A DNA stretch of 64,000 bases from an uncultured beta proteobacterium (lineage in GTDB: Bacteria > Pseudomonadota > Gammaproteobacteria > Burkholderiales > Burkholderiaceae_E), in contig CAIZNI010000040.1 in assembly GCA_903934295.1 (NCBI GenBank), positions 1 to 64,000 on the forward strand, given 5' to 3'. The notes under the pieces were generated by a model. It had not been told where the DNA came from, did not search any database, and saw only the letters and a list, made by a program, of their open reading frames with translations. Shown one piece after another: positions 39,324 to 47,326 of this stretch (its first letter is position 1; each line of letters starts with the position of its first letter). The position numbers and the translations under genes were made by a program.

Positions 39324-40367
39324 ATGAAACCGCCCCGAGTTTACCGCGCCCTTCCCCGCCGGCTGCGCCAGCGTCCGGTGCTGATCGTCGGCTGCGGTGA
39401 CGTCGGCCAACGGATCGGCAAACAGCTGGCGGCACGCGGACTGCGGGTGATCGGCACGGTGCGCGCCAGCGCCCGGGCATCGGCTCTGCGGGCTGCCGGC
39501 ATCGTGCCCCTGATCGCCGACCTGGACGCGCCGCGCCCCGCGCGGCTCGGCGCCTGGCCGCAACGCCTGATCCAGCTCGCACCCCCGCCCGCGCAAGGCC
39601 GTGACGATCCGCGCACCCGGCGGCTGGTGCTGGCGATGGCGGCAGCCCGCGCCCGGCTGATCCGGCGCCACACCCCCGTCTTCGAACGCTGGCCGGCGGC
39701 CCGCCAGGGCAATGCAGCCTCGGCCCGCACGCGCGCGCTGACGACTGGCGCGGGCGGCGCGAGCCCGGCGCGCTGGGTCTACATGAGCACCACCGGTGTC
39801 TACGGCGATGCGGGCGGTGCGTGCTTCGACGAGACCCGGTCGCTCGCCCCGACCAGCGAGCGCGCGGTGCGCCGGGTCGCTGCCGAACAGCACTGGCGAC
39901 ACGCCGCCGCGCGCGGCCAGGCCCGCGCCAGCATCCTGCGGGTACCCGGCATCTACGCCCACGACCGGTTGCCGCTGGACCGGCTGCGGGCCGGCCTGCC
40001 GGCCCTGCGCGCCGAGGACGATGTCTACACGAACCACATCCACGCCGATGACCTGGCGCGCATCTGCATCGCCGCCCTGTGGCGCGGACAGGCCGGGCGG
40101 GTGGTCCATGCGGTCGACGACTCCGACCTGAAGATGGGCGACTACTTCGACCGGGTCGCCGATGCGGCAGGCCTGCCGCGCCCGCCCCGGCTGGCGCGCG
40201 CCGAGCTCGCGGCCCGGGTGTCGCCGGCCATGCTCTCATTCATGCAGGAATCGCGCCGGCTGGCCAACCGGCGCCTGAAGCGCGAGCTGCGGGTGCGCCT
40301 GCGCCTGCCCAGCGTCGATCACACGCTGGCTGAGGCGTTTTCCGGTGTGGTAAAGTCGATGGCTTGA
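39324..40367 (+). CDS. NAD(P)-binding epimerase/dehydratase-like protein
   Basis: A 347-residue extended-SDR-like protein. The Rossmann motif VLIVGCGDVGQRIGKQLAA is near residue 19. WVYMSTTGVYGDAGGACFDE carries the STTGVYG active-site-like stretch of the YeeZ-type SDR group. An Arg/Ala-rich insertion around 90-145 is unusual. IYAHDRLPLDRLRAG and NHIHADDLARICIAAL follow the family pattern. Function is unknown. The gene ends 8 bases before tRNA-Thr. Confidence 0.8.
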   Translation: MKPPRVYRALPRRLRQRPVLIVGCGDVGQRIGKQLAARGLRVIGTVRASARASALRAAGIVPLIADLDAPRPARLGAWPQRLIQLAPPPAQGRDDPRTRRLVLAMAAARARLIRRHTPVFERWPAARQGNAASARTRALTTGAGGASPARWVYMSTTGVYGDAGGACFDETRSLAPTSERAVRRVAAEQHWRHAAARGQARASILRVPGIYAHDRLPLDRLRAGLPALRAEDDVYTNHIHADDLARICIAALWRGQAGRVVHAVDDSDLKMGDYFDRVADAAGLPRPPRLARAELAARVSPAMLSFMQESRRLANRRLKRELRVRLRLPSVDHTLAEAFSGVVKSMA

Positions 40368-40375
40368 AACGGTAC

Positions 40376-40451
40376 GCCGGTGTAGCTCAGTTGGTAGAGC
40401 AGCGCATTCGTAATGCGAAGGTCGTAGGTTCGACTCCTATCTCCGGCACCA
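40376..40451 (+). tRNA. tRNA-Thr (anticodon CGT)
   Basis: A 76-nt cloverleaf including an encoded CCA. The D-arm is GCTCAGTTGGTAGAGC, the anticodon loop is TTCGTAA (CGT, reads ACG), and the T-loop is TTCGACT. The acceptor stem pairs GCCGGTG with CTCCGGC, leaving a T-T mismatch at the sixth pair. All other stems are intact. Confidence 0.95.
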
Positions 40452-40466
40452 CCCGCTCTCATCGCC

Positions 40467-40490
40467 AAGCCCCGTCCCCGAACGGGGCTT
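40467..40490 (+). terminator. Terminator after tRNA-Thr
   Basis: A perfect 9-bp stem AAGCCCCGT/ACGGGGCTT with a 6-base loop is followed by TGTCGTTTTC, a moderately T-rich tail. It is correctly placed 16 bases after the tRNA. Confidence 0.8.
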
Positions 40491-40548
40491 TGTCGTTTTC
40501 GGGCGTCTGCTGGCGTGCCTGTCGGACAGGCCTTCAAGGGGCAGCCCC

Positions 40549-42123
40549 TCAGCGGGCGCGCCGCAGCCGTCCCTCGAGCCACCCGAATACCGCTTCGCCG
40601 CCAAGCGCCAGCGCGGCCGCGGGAATGGCGCCGGCCAGCAGCAGATCTCGGTCGTTGAGCGCCAGGCCGGTCACGATGCGTTCACCGAAGCCACCCGCGC
40701 CGATGAAAGCCGCGACGGTGGCGGTGCCCACCGAGATGGTGGTGGCGGTGCGCGCGCCGGCCACGATCACCGGCAGCGCCAGGGGCAATGCGATGTGGCG
40801 CAGCACCTGAAACGGCGTCAGGCCCAGGGCCAGGCCTGCCTGGTGCAGGCCGGGCGACACCTCGGCAAGCCCGGCGCAGGTGTTGCGCATGATCGGCAGC
40901 AGCGCATACAGCGTGAGCGCGAGCATCGCCGGCACCGCGCCGATCTGCCCGACCAGCGGGATCAGCACCGCCAGCATCGCCAGCGAGGGCACCGTCTGGA
41001 GCAGACCGGTCAGGCCCAGCACGAGCGAGCGGGCGCGCGCATGCGGCGCCACCGCCGCCGCCAGCGGCACGCCGACCAGCATCGCGAGTGCCACCGCGGC
41101 GCCCACCAGCGCCAGATGCTGCACGGTGAGCCGCGCGAGATCGGGGCCGACGAGCCGATCCCACAGATTGGCACGGCGCGAATCGGCAGTGCGCCCCGCC
41201 AGGTGATCGGCAGCGATCGTCTCGAAACCCGCACCCTGCAGCTCGGCGCGCGCATTCATCGCGATCATGCGCGTCTCGTCGATCGTGCCCTCGAGGCGCT
41301 GCAGCGCGGCCCAGGCGGCGGGAAACCGGCTCGGCAGATCGAGCCGGTAGATCAGCACTGCGTCGTAGCGCGGGAAGAAGCCCGCGTCATCGGCGAGCAC
41401 CCGCAGGCCCAGGCTGTCGATCCGGGCGTCGGTGGTGTAGATGTCGATCGCATCGACCCGGTCGTCGGCCAGCGCCTGCGCGGCCAGCCCGTGGTCCAGG
41501 CCGATCGGCTGCTGCGGCAGGCGGTAGCGCTCGGCCAGGCCGCGCCAGCCGTCAGCGCGGCCGATGAACTCGTTGCTCAGGCCCAGGCGCAGCGCCGGAT
41601 GGCCAGCCAGATCCGACAGCTTGCGAATGCCCAGCCGCTCCTGGGTCGCCGCGCGAACCGCCAGCGCATAACCGTTGCCAAAACCCAGTGGCACCGCGAC
41701 CCCCAACCCGAGCGGCGCGAGCTGCGCGCGCAACGCCGCGATCGTCGAGGCACCCGTGTTCTTCAGGATTTCGCGATCAATGGTGCCGGTGTACTCGACG
41801 TAGAGATCGATGCTGCCGGCGCGCAAGGCAGCCTGCACGATCGCGGTGTTGCCCAGGCCCTGACGCACTTCCACCGGCGCGTGCGCACGCGCGGTCTGCG
41901 CGAGCACTTCGGCCAGCACATAGGACTCGGTGAAGCGTTTGGAACCGATCCGCAACGGCTCCTGGGCCTGCGCGGTCGCTCCGGCCAGCAGCAGGCAGGC
42001 GAGCAAGGAAGCGACCAAGAAAGCGAGCAAGGAAGCGGAAAGGCAAGCGAGCAGACCGCGCGGCAGCGGCGCCGCGGCTGCGTGGCGGCACGGGGAAACA
42101 GGAAGTGATTCGCAGCCCGGCAT
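40549..42123 (-). CDS. Fused osmoprotectant-type ABC binding protein-permease
   Basis: A 524-residue fusion. An N-terminal signal region with Leu-Ala-rich repeats (LLACLSASLLAFLVASLLA) is followed by an OpuAC-type binding domain (RIGSKRFTESYVLAEVLAQ, GLGNTAIVQAALRAGSIDLY, VEYTGT, DAIDIYTTDARI). From about residue 330 a ProW/OpuB-type permease domain follows (VPSLAMLAVLIPLVGQIGAVP, GLTPFQVLRHIALPLALP, TVAAFIGAGGFGERI). The binding domain precedes the permease. No ATPase gene is adjacent, so its partner must be elsewhere. ATG 42123 is chosen; a TTG six codons upstream is possible. It begins 40 bases after the BLUF gene, on the same strand. Confidence 0.88.
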   Translation of the reverse strand: MPGCESLPVSPCRHAAAAPLPRGLLACLSASLLAFLVASLLACLLLAGATAQAQEPLRIGSKRFTESYVLAEVLAQTARAHAPVEVRQGLGNTAIVQAALRAGSIDLYVEYTGTIDREILKNTGASTIAALRAQLAPLGLGVAVPLGFGNGYALAVRAATQERLGIRKLSDLAGHPALRLGLSNEFIGRADGWRGLAERYRLPQQPIGLDHGLAAQALADDRVDAIDIYTTDARIDSLGLRVLADDAGFFPRYDAVLIYRLDLPSRFPAAWAALQRLEGTIDETRMIAMNARAELQGAGFETIAADHLAGRTADSRRANLWDRLVGPDLARLTVQHLALVGAAVALAMLVGVPLAAAVAPHARARSLVLGLTGLLQTVPSLAMLAVLIPLVGQIGAVPAMLALTLYALLPIMRNTCAGLAEVSPGLHQAGLALGLTPFQVLRHIALPLALPVIVAGARTATTISVGTATVAAFIGAGGFGERIVTGLALNDRDLLLAGAIPAAALALGGEAVFGWLEGRLRRAR

Positions 42124-42163
42124 GCCCCCAGCTTCGGGCAAGCGGGCGGGCGGGTCAACTGCG

Positions 42164-42637
42164 TCAGCCGGTGGCCTGCTGGCGGACCCCGCGAGACGGC
42201 TGCAGGCTGTCGCGATTGGCGTGCCAGAAATGCGTCAGCAGCGACGCGACCGGATCGCCGCTCGGCGCCTGCGCGAGACGCCCGAGAAAATCCTGGTCGT
42301 CGTTGCGCAGGATCGGATCACCGATCAGGTCGCTGGTCGAGCTGAGGTGAAAGAACCCCATCCGCCAGCCCGGCAGCAGCGGCGCCTGGTCCGACGCGAC
42401 GATGTCGATCAGGCGGATCGCATCCCGATGGCGGGGGTCGCGCAGGATCCCGCGGTACAGGGTGTCGACCGCCTCGCGCGGGCCTTCCAGCAGCTGCAGG
42501 AAGACGTTGTCGCTTTGCAGGAGAACCCCGGTGATGCCCAACTGCTGATTGCGCGCCTGAGCGGTGCGCAGGATGTCGATACGATCCTGCATCGACAGCG
42601 GCCGGGGGGTGTGGCTGGTGTAGACGAGACGCCTCAT
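42164..42637 (-). CDS. BLUF-domain blue-light sensor protein
   Basis: A 157-residue protein with an N-terminal BLUF domain (flavin-binding blue-light photoreceptor). Key residues are in place: Tyr6 in RLVYTS, Asn30 in [13 protein letters not shown], Gln48 in VFLQLLEGP, and Trp91 and Met93 in GWRMGFF. DPRHRD is also typical. About 60 C-terminal residues form no known output domain, so it probably signals by protein contact. Its ATG overlaps the cheB stop by four bases, placing it in the chemosensory operon and suggesting a role in light-dependent modulation of that pathway (inference). Confidence 0.9.
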   Translation of the reverse strand: MRRLVYTSHTPRPLSMQDRIDILRTAQARNQQLGITGVLLQSDNVFLQLLEGPREAVDTLYRGILRDPRHRDAIRLIDIVASDQAPLLPGWRMGFFHLSSTSDLIGDPILRNDDQDFLGRLAQAPSGDPVASLLTHFWHANRDSLQPSRGVRQQATG

Positions 42638-43761
42638 TTCTTATCCTGTCGGTAAAGGTTGGTGATCTCGGAGGCGATCGAGCCCAGCGGCATCACCCGG
42701 TCGGCGGCCCCCAGCTTGATCGCTTCCTTGGGCATGCCGAAGACCACGCAGCTGTCCTCGTCCTGGGCCACGGTGCGGGCACCCCGGTCGTGCATGTCAA
42801 GCAGACCGCGGGCGCCATCGTCGCCCATGCCGGTCATGATGATGCCCAGCGCATTCGCGCCAGCCACCTTGGCCACCGAGCGAAACAGCACGTCCACCGA
42901 AGGCCGGTGCCGGTTCACCGGCGGCCCGTCGAAGATCTCGACCTGGTAGATCGCGCCGTTGCGCACCATGCGCATGTGGCGCCCGCCCGGAGCGATCAGC
43001 GCGCGGCCCGGCAGGACGCGGTCGCCATTGGCGGCCTCGCGCACTTCGAGGCGGCACAGGCCGTTCAGGCGCGCCGCAAACTGGGCGGTGAATTTTTCGG
43101 GCATGTGCTGCACGATCACGATCCCCGGGCAGACCCGGGGCAGCGCGGTCAGAACGGTTTCGAGCGCCTGCGTGCCGCCGGTGGACGTGCCGATCGCCAC
43201 CACCTGCTCGGTGGTGCGCGCCATCGCCTCGGCGCGCGGGAAGCGATCCTCGCCGCCGGCGAGAGCGCTCACCGTCGCGCCCGCACCTGCGCCCGCACCT
43301 GCACCCGATGCCGTCGCCGGCACCACCGAGCGCCGCGGCCGGGCGCGTGCCGCATCGCGCACGATGCGGCTGAACTCGGCCGCCTGGCCCTGCAGGAAGT
43401 CGCGCAGCCCGAGCGTGGGCTTGGTGACGAAGGTGACCGCGCCGGCCGACAGCGCCAGCATGGTGGTCTTGGCTCCCTTCTCGGTGAGGGTCGAGCAGAT
43501 CACCACCGGGGTGGGCCGCTCGGCCATCAGCTGGCGCAGGAAGGTGATGCCGTCCATGCGCGGCATCTCGACATCGAGCACGATCACATCGGGCCAGTCG
43601 GCATTCATCTTCAGGCGGGCGGCGATCGGATCGGGCGCGGTGGCGATCACCCGCAGGCCGGGGTCGGCACCGATCACCGCGCTCAGGACCTCGCGCACCA
43701 CCGCCGAATCGTCGACGATCATCACCTTGATGCGGGGCGGCGCAGCCGCGGCGGCGGTCAT
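42634..43761 (-). CDS. cheB: Chemotaxis methylesterase CheB
   Basis: A 375-residue two-domain protein that removes methyl groups (and deamidates Gln) on chemoreceptors. The receiver domain has VMIVDDSA and phospho-acceptor Asp63 ([11 protein letters not shown]), with Lys in VTKP. A flexible Gly-Ala linker ([12 protein letters not shown]) leads to the esterase domain, with the triad Ser193 (GTSTGG), His219 (VQHMPEKFT) and Asp315 (GMGDDGARG). It overlaps cheR upstream and the BLUF gene downstream by four bases each. Confidence 0.95.
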   Translation of the reverse strand: MTAAAAAPPRIKVMIVDDSAVVREVLSAVIGADPGLRVIATAPDPIAARLKMNADWPDVIVLDVEMPRMDGITFLRQLMAERPTPVVICSTLTEKGAKTTMLALSAGAVTFVTKPTLGLRDFLQGQAAEFSRIVRDAARARPRRSVVPATASGAGAGAGAGATVSALAGGEDRFPRAEAMARTTEQVVAIGTSTGGTQALETVLTALPRVCPGIVIVQHMPEKFTAQFAARLNGLCRLEVREAANGDRVLPGRALIAPGGRHMRMVRNGAIYQVEIFDGPPVNRHRPSVDVLFRSVAKVAGANALGIIMTGMGDDGARGLLDMHDRGARTVAQDEDSCVVFGMPKEAIKLGAADRVMPLGSIASEITNLYRQDKK

Positions 43762-44597
43762 CGCGACGCCTCGCTGCGCACCGTGTAGGCACCCGGCGAG
43801 AGCGCCTGCAGTTCGCCCACCACGCCGTTCAGGCTCTCGGCCATGCCCACGAACAGCACGCCGCCCGGGCGCAGCCGCGAGAGGATCGAACGCACCACTT
43901 TCTGCTTGGTCGGCAGGTCGAAATAGATCAGCACGTTGCGCAGGAAGATGACGTCGAAGGGACCGATCGGCGGCAGCGGCTCGATCAGGTTGATCGAGGT
44001 GAAGCGCACCTTGCGCCGCAGCGCCTTGTCCACCAGCACCGAGCCGGCGGCCGGACCCGATCCCTTCAGGCAGTAGCGCCGCAGCAGGTCCTCGGGCAGC
44101 TTCTGGACGCGATCGAGCGGATAGACGCCGCGCGCCGCCGTCTCGAGCACCCGGCTGCTGATGTCCGAACCCAGGATGTCCCAGCGCAGCGGCAGGCCGG
44201 TGTCGGCCATCTGCTGCAGCACCATCGCGATGGTGTAGATCTCCTCGCCGCTGCTGGAGGCGGCGCTCCAGATCGACAGCGGCTCGCGCCGCTCGACCGC
44301 CTTGCGCGCCAGCGCCTGCAACTGCGCGAAATGCGCGGCCTCGCGATAGAAATAGGTCTCGTTGGTGGTGAGCAGGTCGATCGCGGTCTTGAGCTCGCCG
44401 GCCGACTGTTCATTGAGCAGGCTGCTGAAGTAGGCCCCGTAGCTGGGCATCTTGAGCGCATCCACGCGCTTGAACAGGCGACCGCACACCAGGGGCTTCT
44501 TGTTCGGGCCCAGCGCGATGCCGGCCTTGCGATACAGGAGGTCGCGGATCTGCGCGTACTCCTGGTCGCTCATGGTGAGGGTATGGACGGTCAGCAT
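43758..44597 (-). CDS. cheR: Chemoreceptor methyltransferase CheR
   Basis: A 279-residue S-adenosylmethionine-dependent methyltransferase acting on receptor glutamates. An N-terminal helical domain ([20 protein letters not shown]) precedes [14 protein letters not shown], the SAM motif [33 protein letters not shown] and [14 protein letters not shown] 44597 is preferred; ATG 44573 (MSDQEY) in the same frame is an alternative. It lies 34 bases after cheW. Confidence 0.94.
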   Translation of the reverse strand: MLTVHTLTMSDQEYAQIRDLLYRKAGIALGPNKKPLVCGRLFKRVDALKMPSYGAYFSSLLNEQSAGELKTAIDLLTTNETYFYREAAHFAQLQALARKAVERREPLSIWSAASSSGEEIYTIAMVLQQMADTGLPLRWDILGSDISSRVLETAARGVYPLDRVQKLPEDLLRRYCLKGSGPAAGSVLVDKALRRKVRFTSINLIEPLPPIGPFDVIFLRNVLIYFDLPTKQKVVRSILSRLRPGGVLFVGMAESLNGVVGELQALSPGAYTVRSEASR

Positions 44598-44631
44598 GGT
44601 CGGATGGATTCCGGGAAACGGTCGGGATCGG

Positions 44632-45189
44632 TCAATGCACCGCGGGCACGGCGTCGGTGACGTCCGCCTGGGCCGCTTCCTGCGCCGCCCAGTCGGTGCC
44701 CTCGAGCTCGGGCATCTCGAAGGTGCGCAGCACATCGAGAATGATGACGAAGCGCTGCTTCAGGCGCGCCATGCCCTGGATGAACTCCGAGCGGATGCCC
44801 ACCCCGAAGGACGGCACCGCCTCGACCTCGGCGGCGGGGATGTTGAGCACCGCCGACACCGAATCGACCATCAGGCCGATGACCTGACGCTCATCGCCCG
44901 ACTCGACCTCGATGATCACGATGCAGGTCCGGCGCCCGACCACCGCGGGTCCCTTGCCGAATCGCGCACTGAGGTCGATGACCGGCACCACCGCGCCGCG
45001 CAGGTTGATGACGCCCCGAATGTAGGGCGGCATCAGCGGCACGTCGGTGAGCTGGCCGTACTGGATGATCTCCTTGATCGCCAGGATGCCGACCGCATAG
45101 AGATCCTCGCCCAGGCTGAAGGTCAGGTACTGGCTGACCTGCGCCGCGACACCGGCGCTGGCGGCGGGCTGAACCGAAGTCTGTTGCAT
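44632..45189 (-). CDS. cheW: Chemotaxis adaptor CheW
   Basis: A 185-residue CheW that links chemoreceptors to CheA. The SH3-like core is clear: QYLTFSLGEDLYAVGILAIK, YIRGVINLRGAVVPVIDL with the conserved Gly-Arg-Gly loop, and VGLMVDSVSAVLNIP-type residues. The C-terminus is extended by about 25 acidic residues. It follows the MCP gene with 14 bases between them. Confidence 0.94.
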   Translation of the reverse strand: MQQTSVQPAASAGVAAQVSQYLTFSLGEDLYAVGILAIKEIIQYGQLTDVPLMPPYIRGVINLRGAVVPVIDLSARFGKGPAVVGRRTCIVIIEVESGDERQVIGLMVDSVSAVLNIPAAEVEAVPSFGVGIRSEFIQGMARLKQRFVIILDVLRTFEMPELEGTDWAAQEAAQADVTDAVPAVH

Positions 45190-45203
45190 GGTGTGGCTCC
45201 GCG

Positions 45204-47294
45204 TCAGAAGCGTGAGTAGTGGGTTTCGTCGGCATCGGCCATCGCCGGCGCTGCCCGGCGAGCGGCGGGCCGGGCGGGCGCGCGGCCCGCTGCCTTGCGC
45301 TCGGCGGGACGGCGGGCCGACGACGCCTTGTCATCCGAATCCAGGTGGAAGAAGCCCATCAGCTGCTGCAGCTGCTCGGCCTGACCCGACATCTCCTCGG
45401 CGGTTGCTGCGAGCTCCTCGGACGCCGAGGCGTTCTGCTGCGTGGTCTGGTTGAGCTGGCTCATCGCGGTGTTGATCTGGGCGACGCCGGTGGCCTGCTC
45501 CTTGGAGCTGGCGGTGATCTCCTGGACCAGTTCGGACGTCTTGCGGATCGAGGGCACCATCTCCTCGAGCAGCTTGCCGGCACGCTCGGCCACGGTGATG
45601 CTGGAGCCGGCGAGCTGGCCGATCTCCTGCGCCGCGACCTGGCTGCGTTCGGCCAGGTTGCGCACCTCGGCCGCCACCACCGCGAAGCCCTTGCCGTGCT
45701 CGCCCGCCCGGGCGGCTTCGATCGCCGCGTTCAGCGCCAGCAGGTTGGTCTGGTAGGCGATGTCGTCGACGATGCCGATCTTGGCGCCGATCTGCTTCAT
45801 CGCCTCGACGGTCTTGATCACCGCATCCGCACCCTGGGTGGCTTCCTGGGCGGCCTTGGAGGCCATGCCGTCGGTGACCAGCGCGTTCTCGGTGTTCTGG
45901 GTGATCGAGCCCGACATCTGCTCGACCGACGCCGACGTCTGCTCGACACCGGCGGCCTGCTCGGAGGCGCCCTGCGACAGCGACTGGGCGGTGGAGCTCA
46001 CCTGCTCGGAGGCGCCGGTCAGCGCGTCGGCAGCGCTGCGGACCTCGCCGATGATCTCGGCGAGCTTCTCGCAGGTGGCGTTGGCATCGTCACGCAGGCG
46101 GCCGAAGGTACCGGCGTAGTCGCCATCGATGCGCTGGGTCAGATCGCCCCGGGTGAGCGCGCTCAGCACACGCACCACTTCATTCAGACCGACCTCGCTG
46201 GTGCCCATCAGCTGGTTGATGTTGCGGGCCAGCGCGGCGAAGAAGCCCTGCTTGCCCTCCTCGACCACACGACGGGTGAAGTCGCCCTGCACCGCGCCTT
46301 CCACCACGCCAGCCACCTCGCGCTCGACCGCGACCTCTGCGGTGCGGTCGGCCCATTCGACCACCGTGCCCATCCGCTCGCCCTTGGCATCGACGATCGG
46401 CGACGCCACCAGGCCGAAGGTCAGGTCGCCCACCTTGATCTGGGTGCGATGCGTGGTGCGCAGCGCGCTCAGCATCCCGCGCTGATGGGCCGGATTCTTG
46501 TGGAAGATGTCGATGCTCTGGCCGATCAGCCGGCGCGAATCGAACTGCGGCAGCACCTTGCGCAGCTCGGCATCGTTGCGCGTCATCATCTCGGTGACGG
46601 TGCCGTTCATGTAGACGATCTCGTTGCTGCTGTTGGCGATCATCACGTTGGTCGAGCAGTTGTCCAGCGCGTTGCGAACGCGCAGGTTCACCACCGCCTC
46701 CTCGGCCGCCTGACGGATCTGGTGCTGCACCCGGTCGATGGCTTCGGTGATCTGGGCCTTCTTGCCGGGCAGCCGGTCCATCTGGACATCGAGACGGCCT
46801 TCGGCATAAGCGGTGACGACCTCGACGATCTTCATCTTGACCGCGATGTGCGAGGCGACCAGTTCATTCACACCGCCGGCGATGCTGGCGAAGACGCCCT
46901 GGTTGGACTGCACCGGCATCATGTCGTCGATCCAGCCCTCCGTGTGACGACGGCTCATCGCCAGCTGCTGCGAATGCAGCCCAGTGACCGCCTCACCGGC
47001 CTGAGCCAGCGAGCGCGAGATCGCGCCCAGCGGATCATTGGCCTCATAGACGGCACCGGTCTGCGGCGCGCCGGCGGCCAGCGCGCCGGCCTGCGCGGCG
47101 ACCTGCGAAAGGCTGCGCTGAAAGCCTGCGACCAGCCAGACGAAGGCGGCGACGGCGATCAGTGCGCCGGCTGCAACCAGTGCCAGTGCTGCCGGGCCGG
47201 CCGCGCCCAGCGCGTGGGGTGCCAGCGACGCAGCGATGATGACGGCCGCTGCGACGGCCGCGCGACCCCGGATGCTCATGGTGTTACTCGACAT
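45204..47294 (-). CDS. Methyl-accepting chemotaxis protein with PAS and HAMP segments
   Basis: A 696-residue receptor. Two close membrane segments near residues 12-56 leave almost no periplasmic domain. HAMP-like segments are at about 135-198 and 325-415, and a PAS-like domain is at about 206-320. The signalling hairpin tip at 513-551 ([20 protein letters not shown], then [17 protein letters not shown]) contacts CheA/CheW. A 45-residue Ala/Arg/Pro linker leads to a C-terminal HYSRF, which fits the x-aromatic-x-x-aromatic tether bound by CheR/CheB. The internal PAS suggests a cytoplasmic or redox signal. ATG 47294 is used; further upstream the frame runs into cheA. Confidence 0.92.
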   Translation of the reverse strand: MSSNTMSIRGRAAVAAAVIIAASLAPHALGAAGPAALALVAAGALIAVAAFVWLVAGFQRSLSQVAAQAGALAAGAPQTGAVYEANDPLGAISRSLAQAGEAVTGLHSQQLAMSRRHTEGWIDDMMPVQSNQGVFASIAGGVNELVASHIAVKMKIVEVVTAYAEGRLDVQMDRLPGKKAQITEAIDRVQHQIRQAAEEAVVNLRVRNALDNCSTNVMIANSSNEIVYMNGTVTEMMTRNDAELRKVLPQFDSRRLIGQSIDIFHKNPAHQRGMLSALRTTHRTQIKVGDLTFGLVASPIVDAKGERMGTVVEWADRTAEVAVEREVAGVVEGAVQGDFTRRVVEEGKQGFFAALARNINQLMGTSEVGLNEVVRVLSALTRGDLTQRIDGDYAGTFGRLRDDANATCEKLAEIIGEVRSAADALTGASEQVSSTAQSLSQGASEQAAGVEQTSASVEQMSGSITQNTENALVTDGMASKAAQEATQGADAVIKTVEAMKQIGAKIGIVDDIAYQTNLLALNAAIEAARAGEHGKGFAVVAAEVRNLAERSQVAAQEIGQLAGSSITVAERAGKLLEEMVPSIRKTSELVQEITASSKEQATGVAQINTAMSQLNQTTQQNASASEELAATAEEMSGQAEQLQQLMGFFHLDSDDKASSARRPAERKAAGRAPARPAARRAAPAMADADETHYSRF

Positions 47295-47326
47295 GGTGGA
47301 CTCCGATTGGAAAAGGGGAAGCGCCC

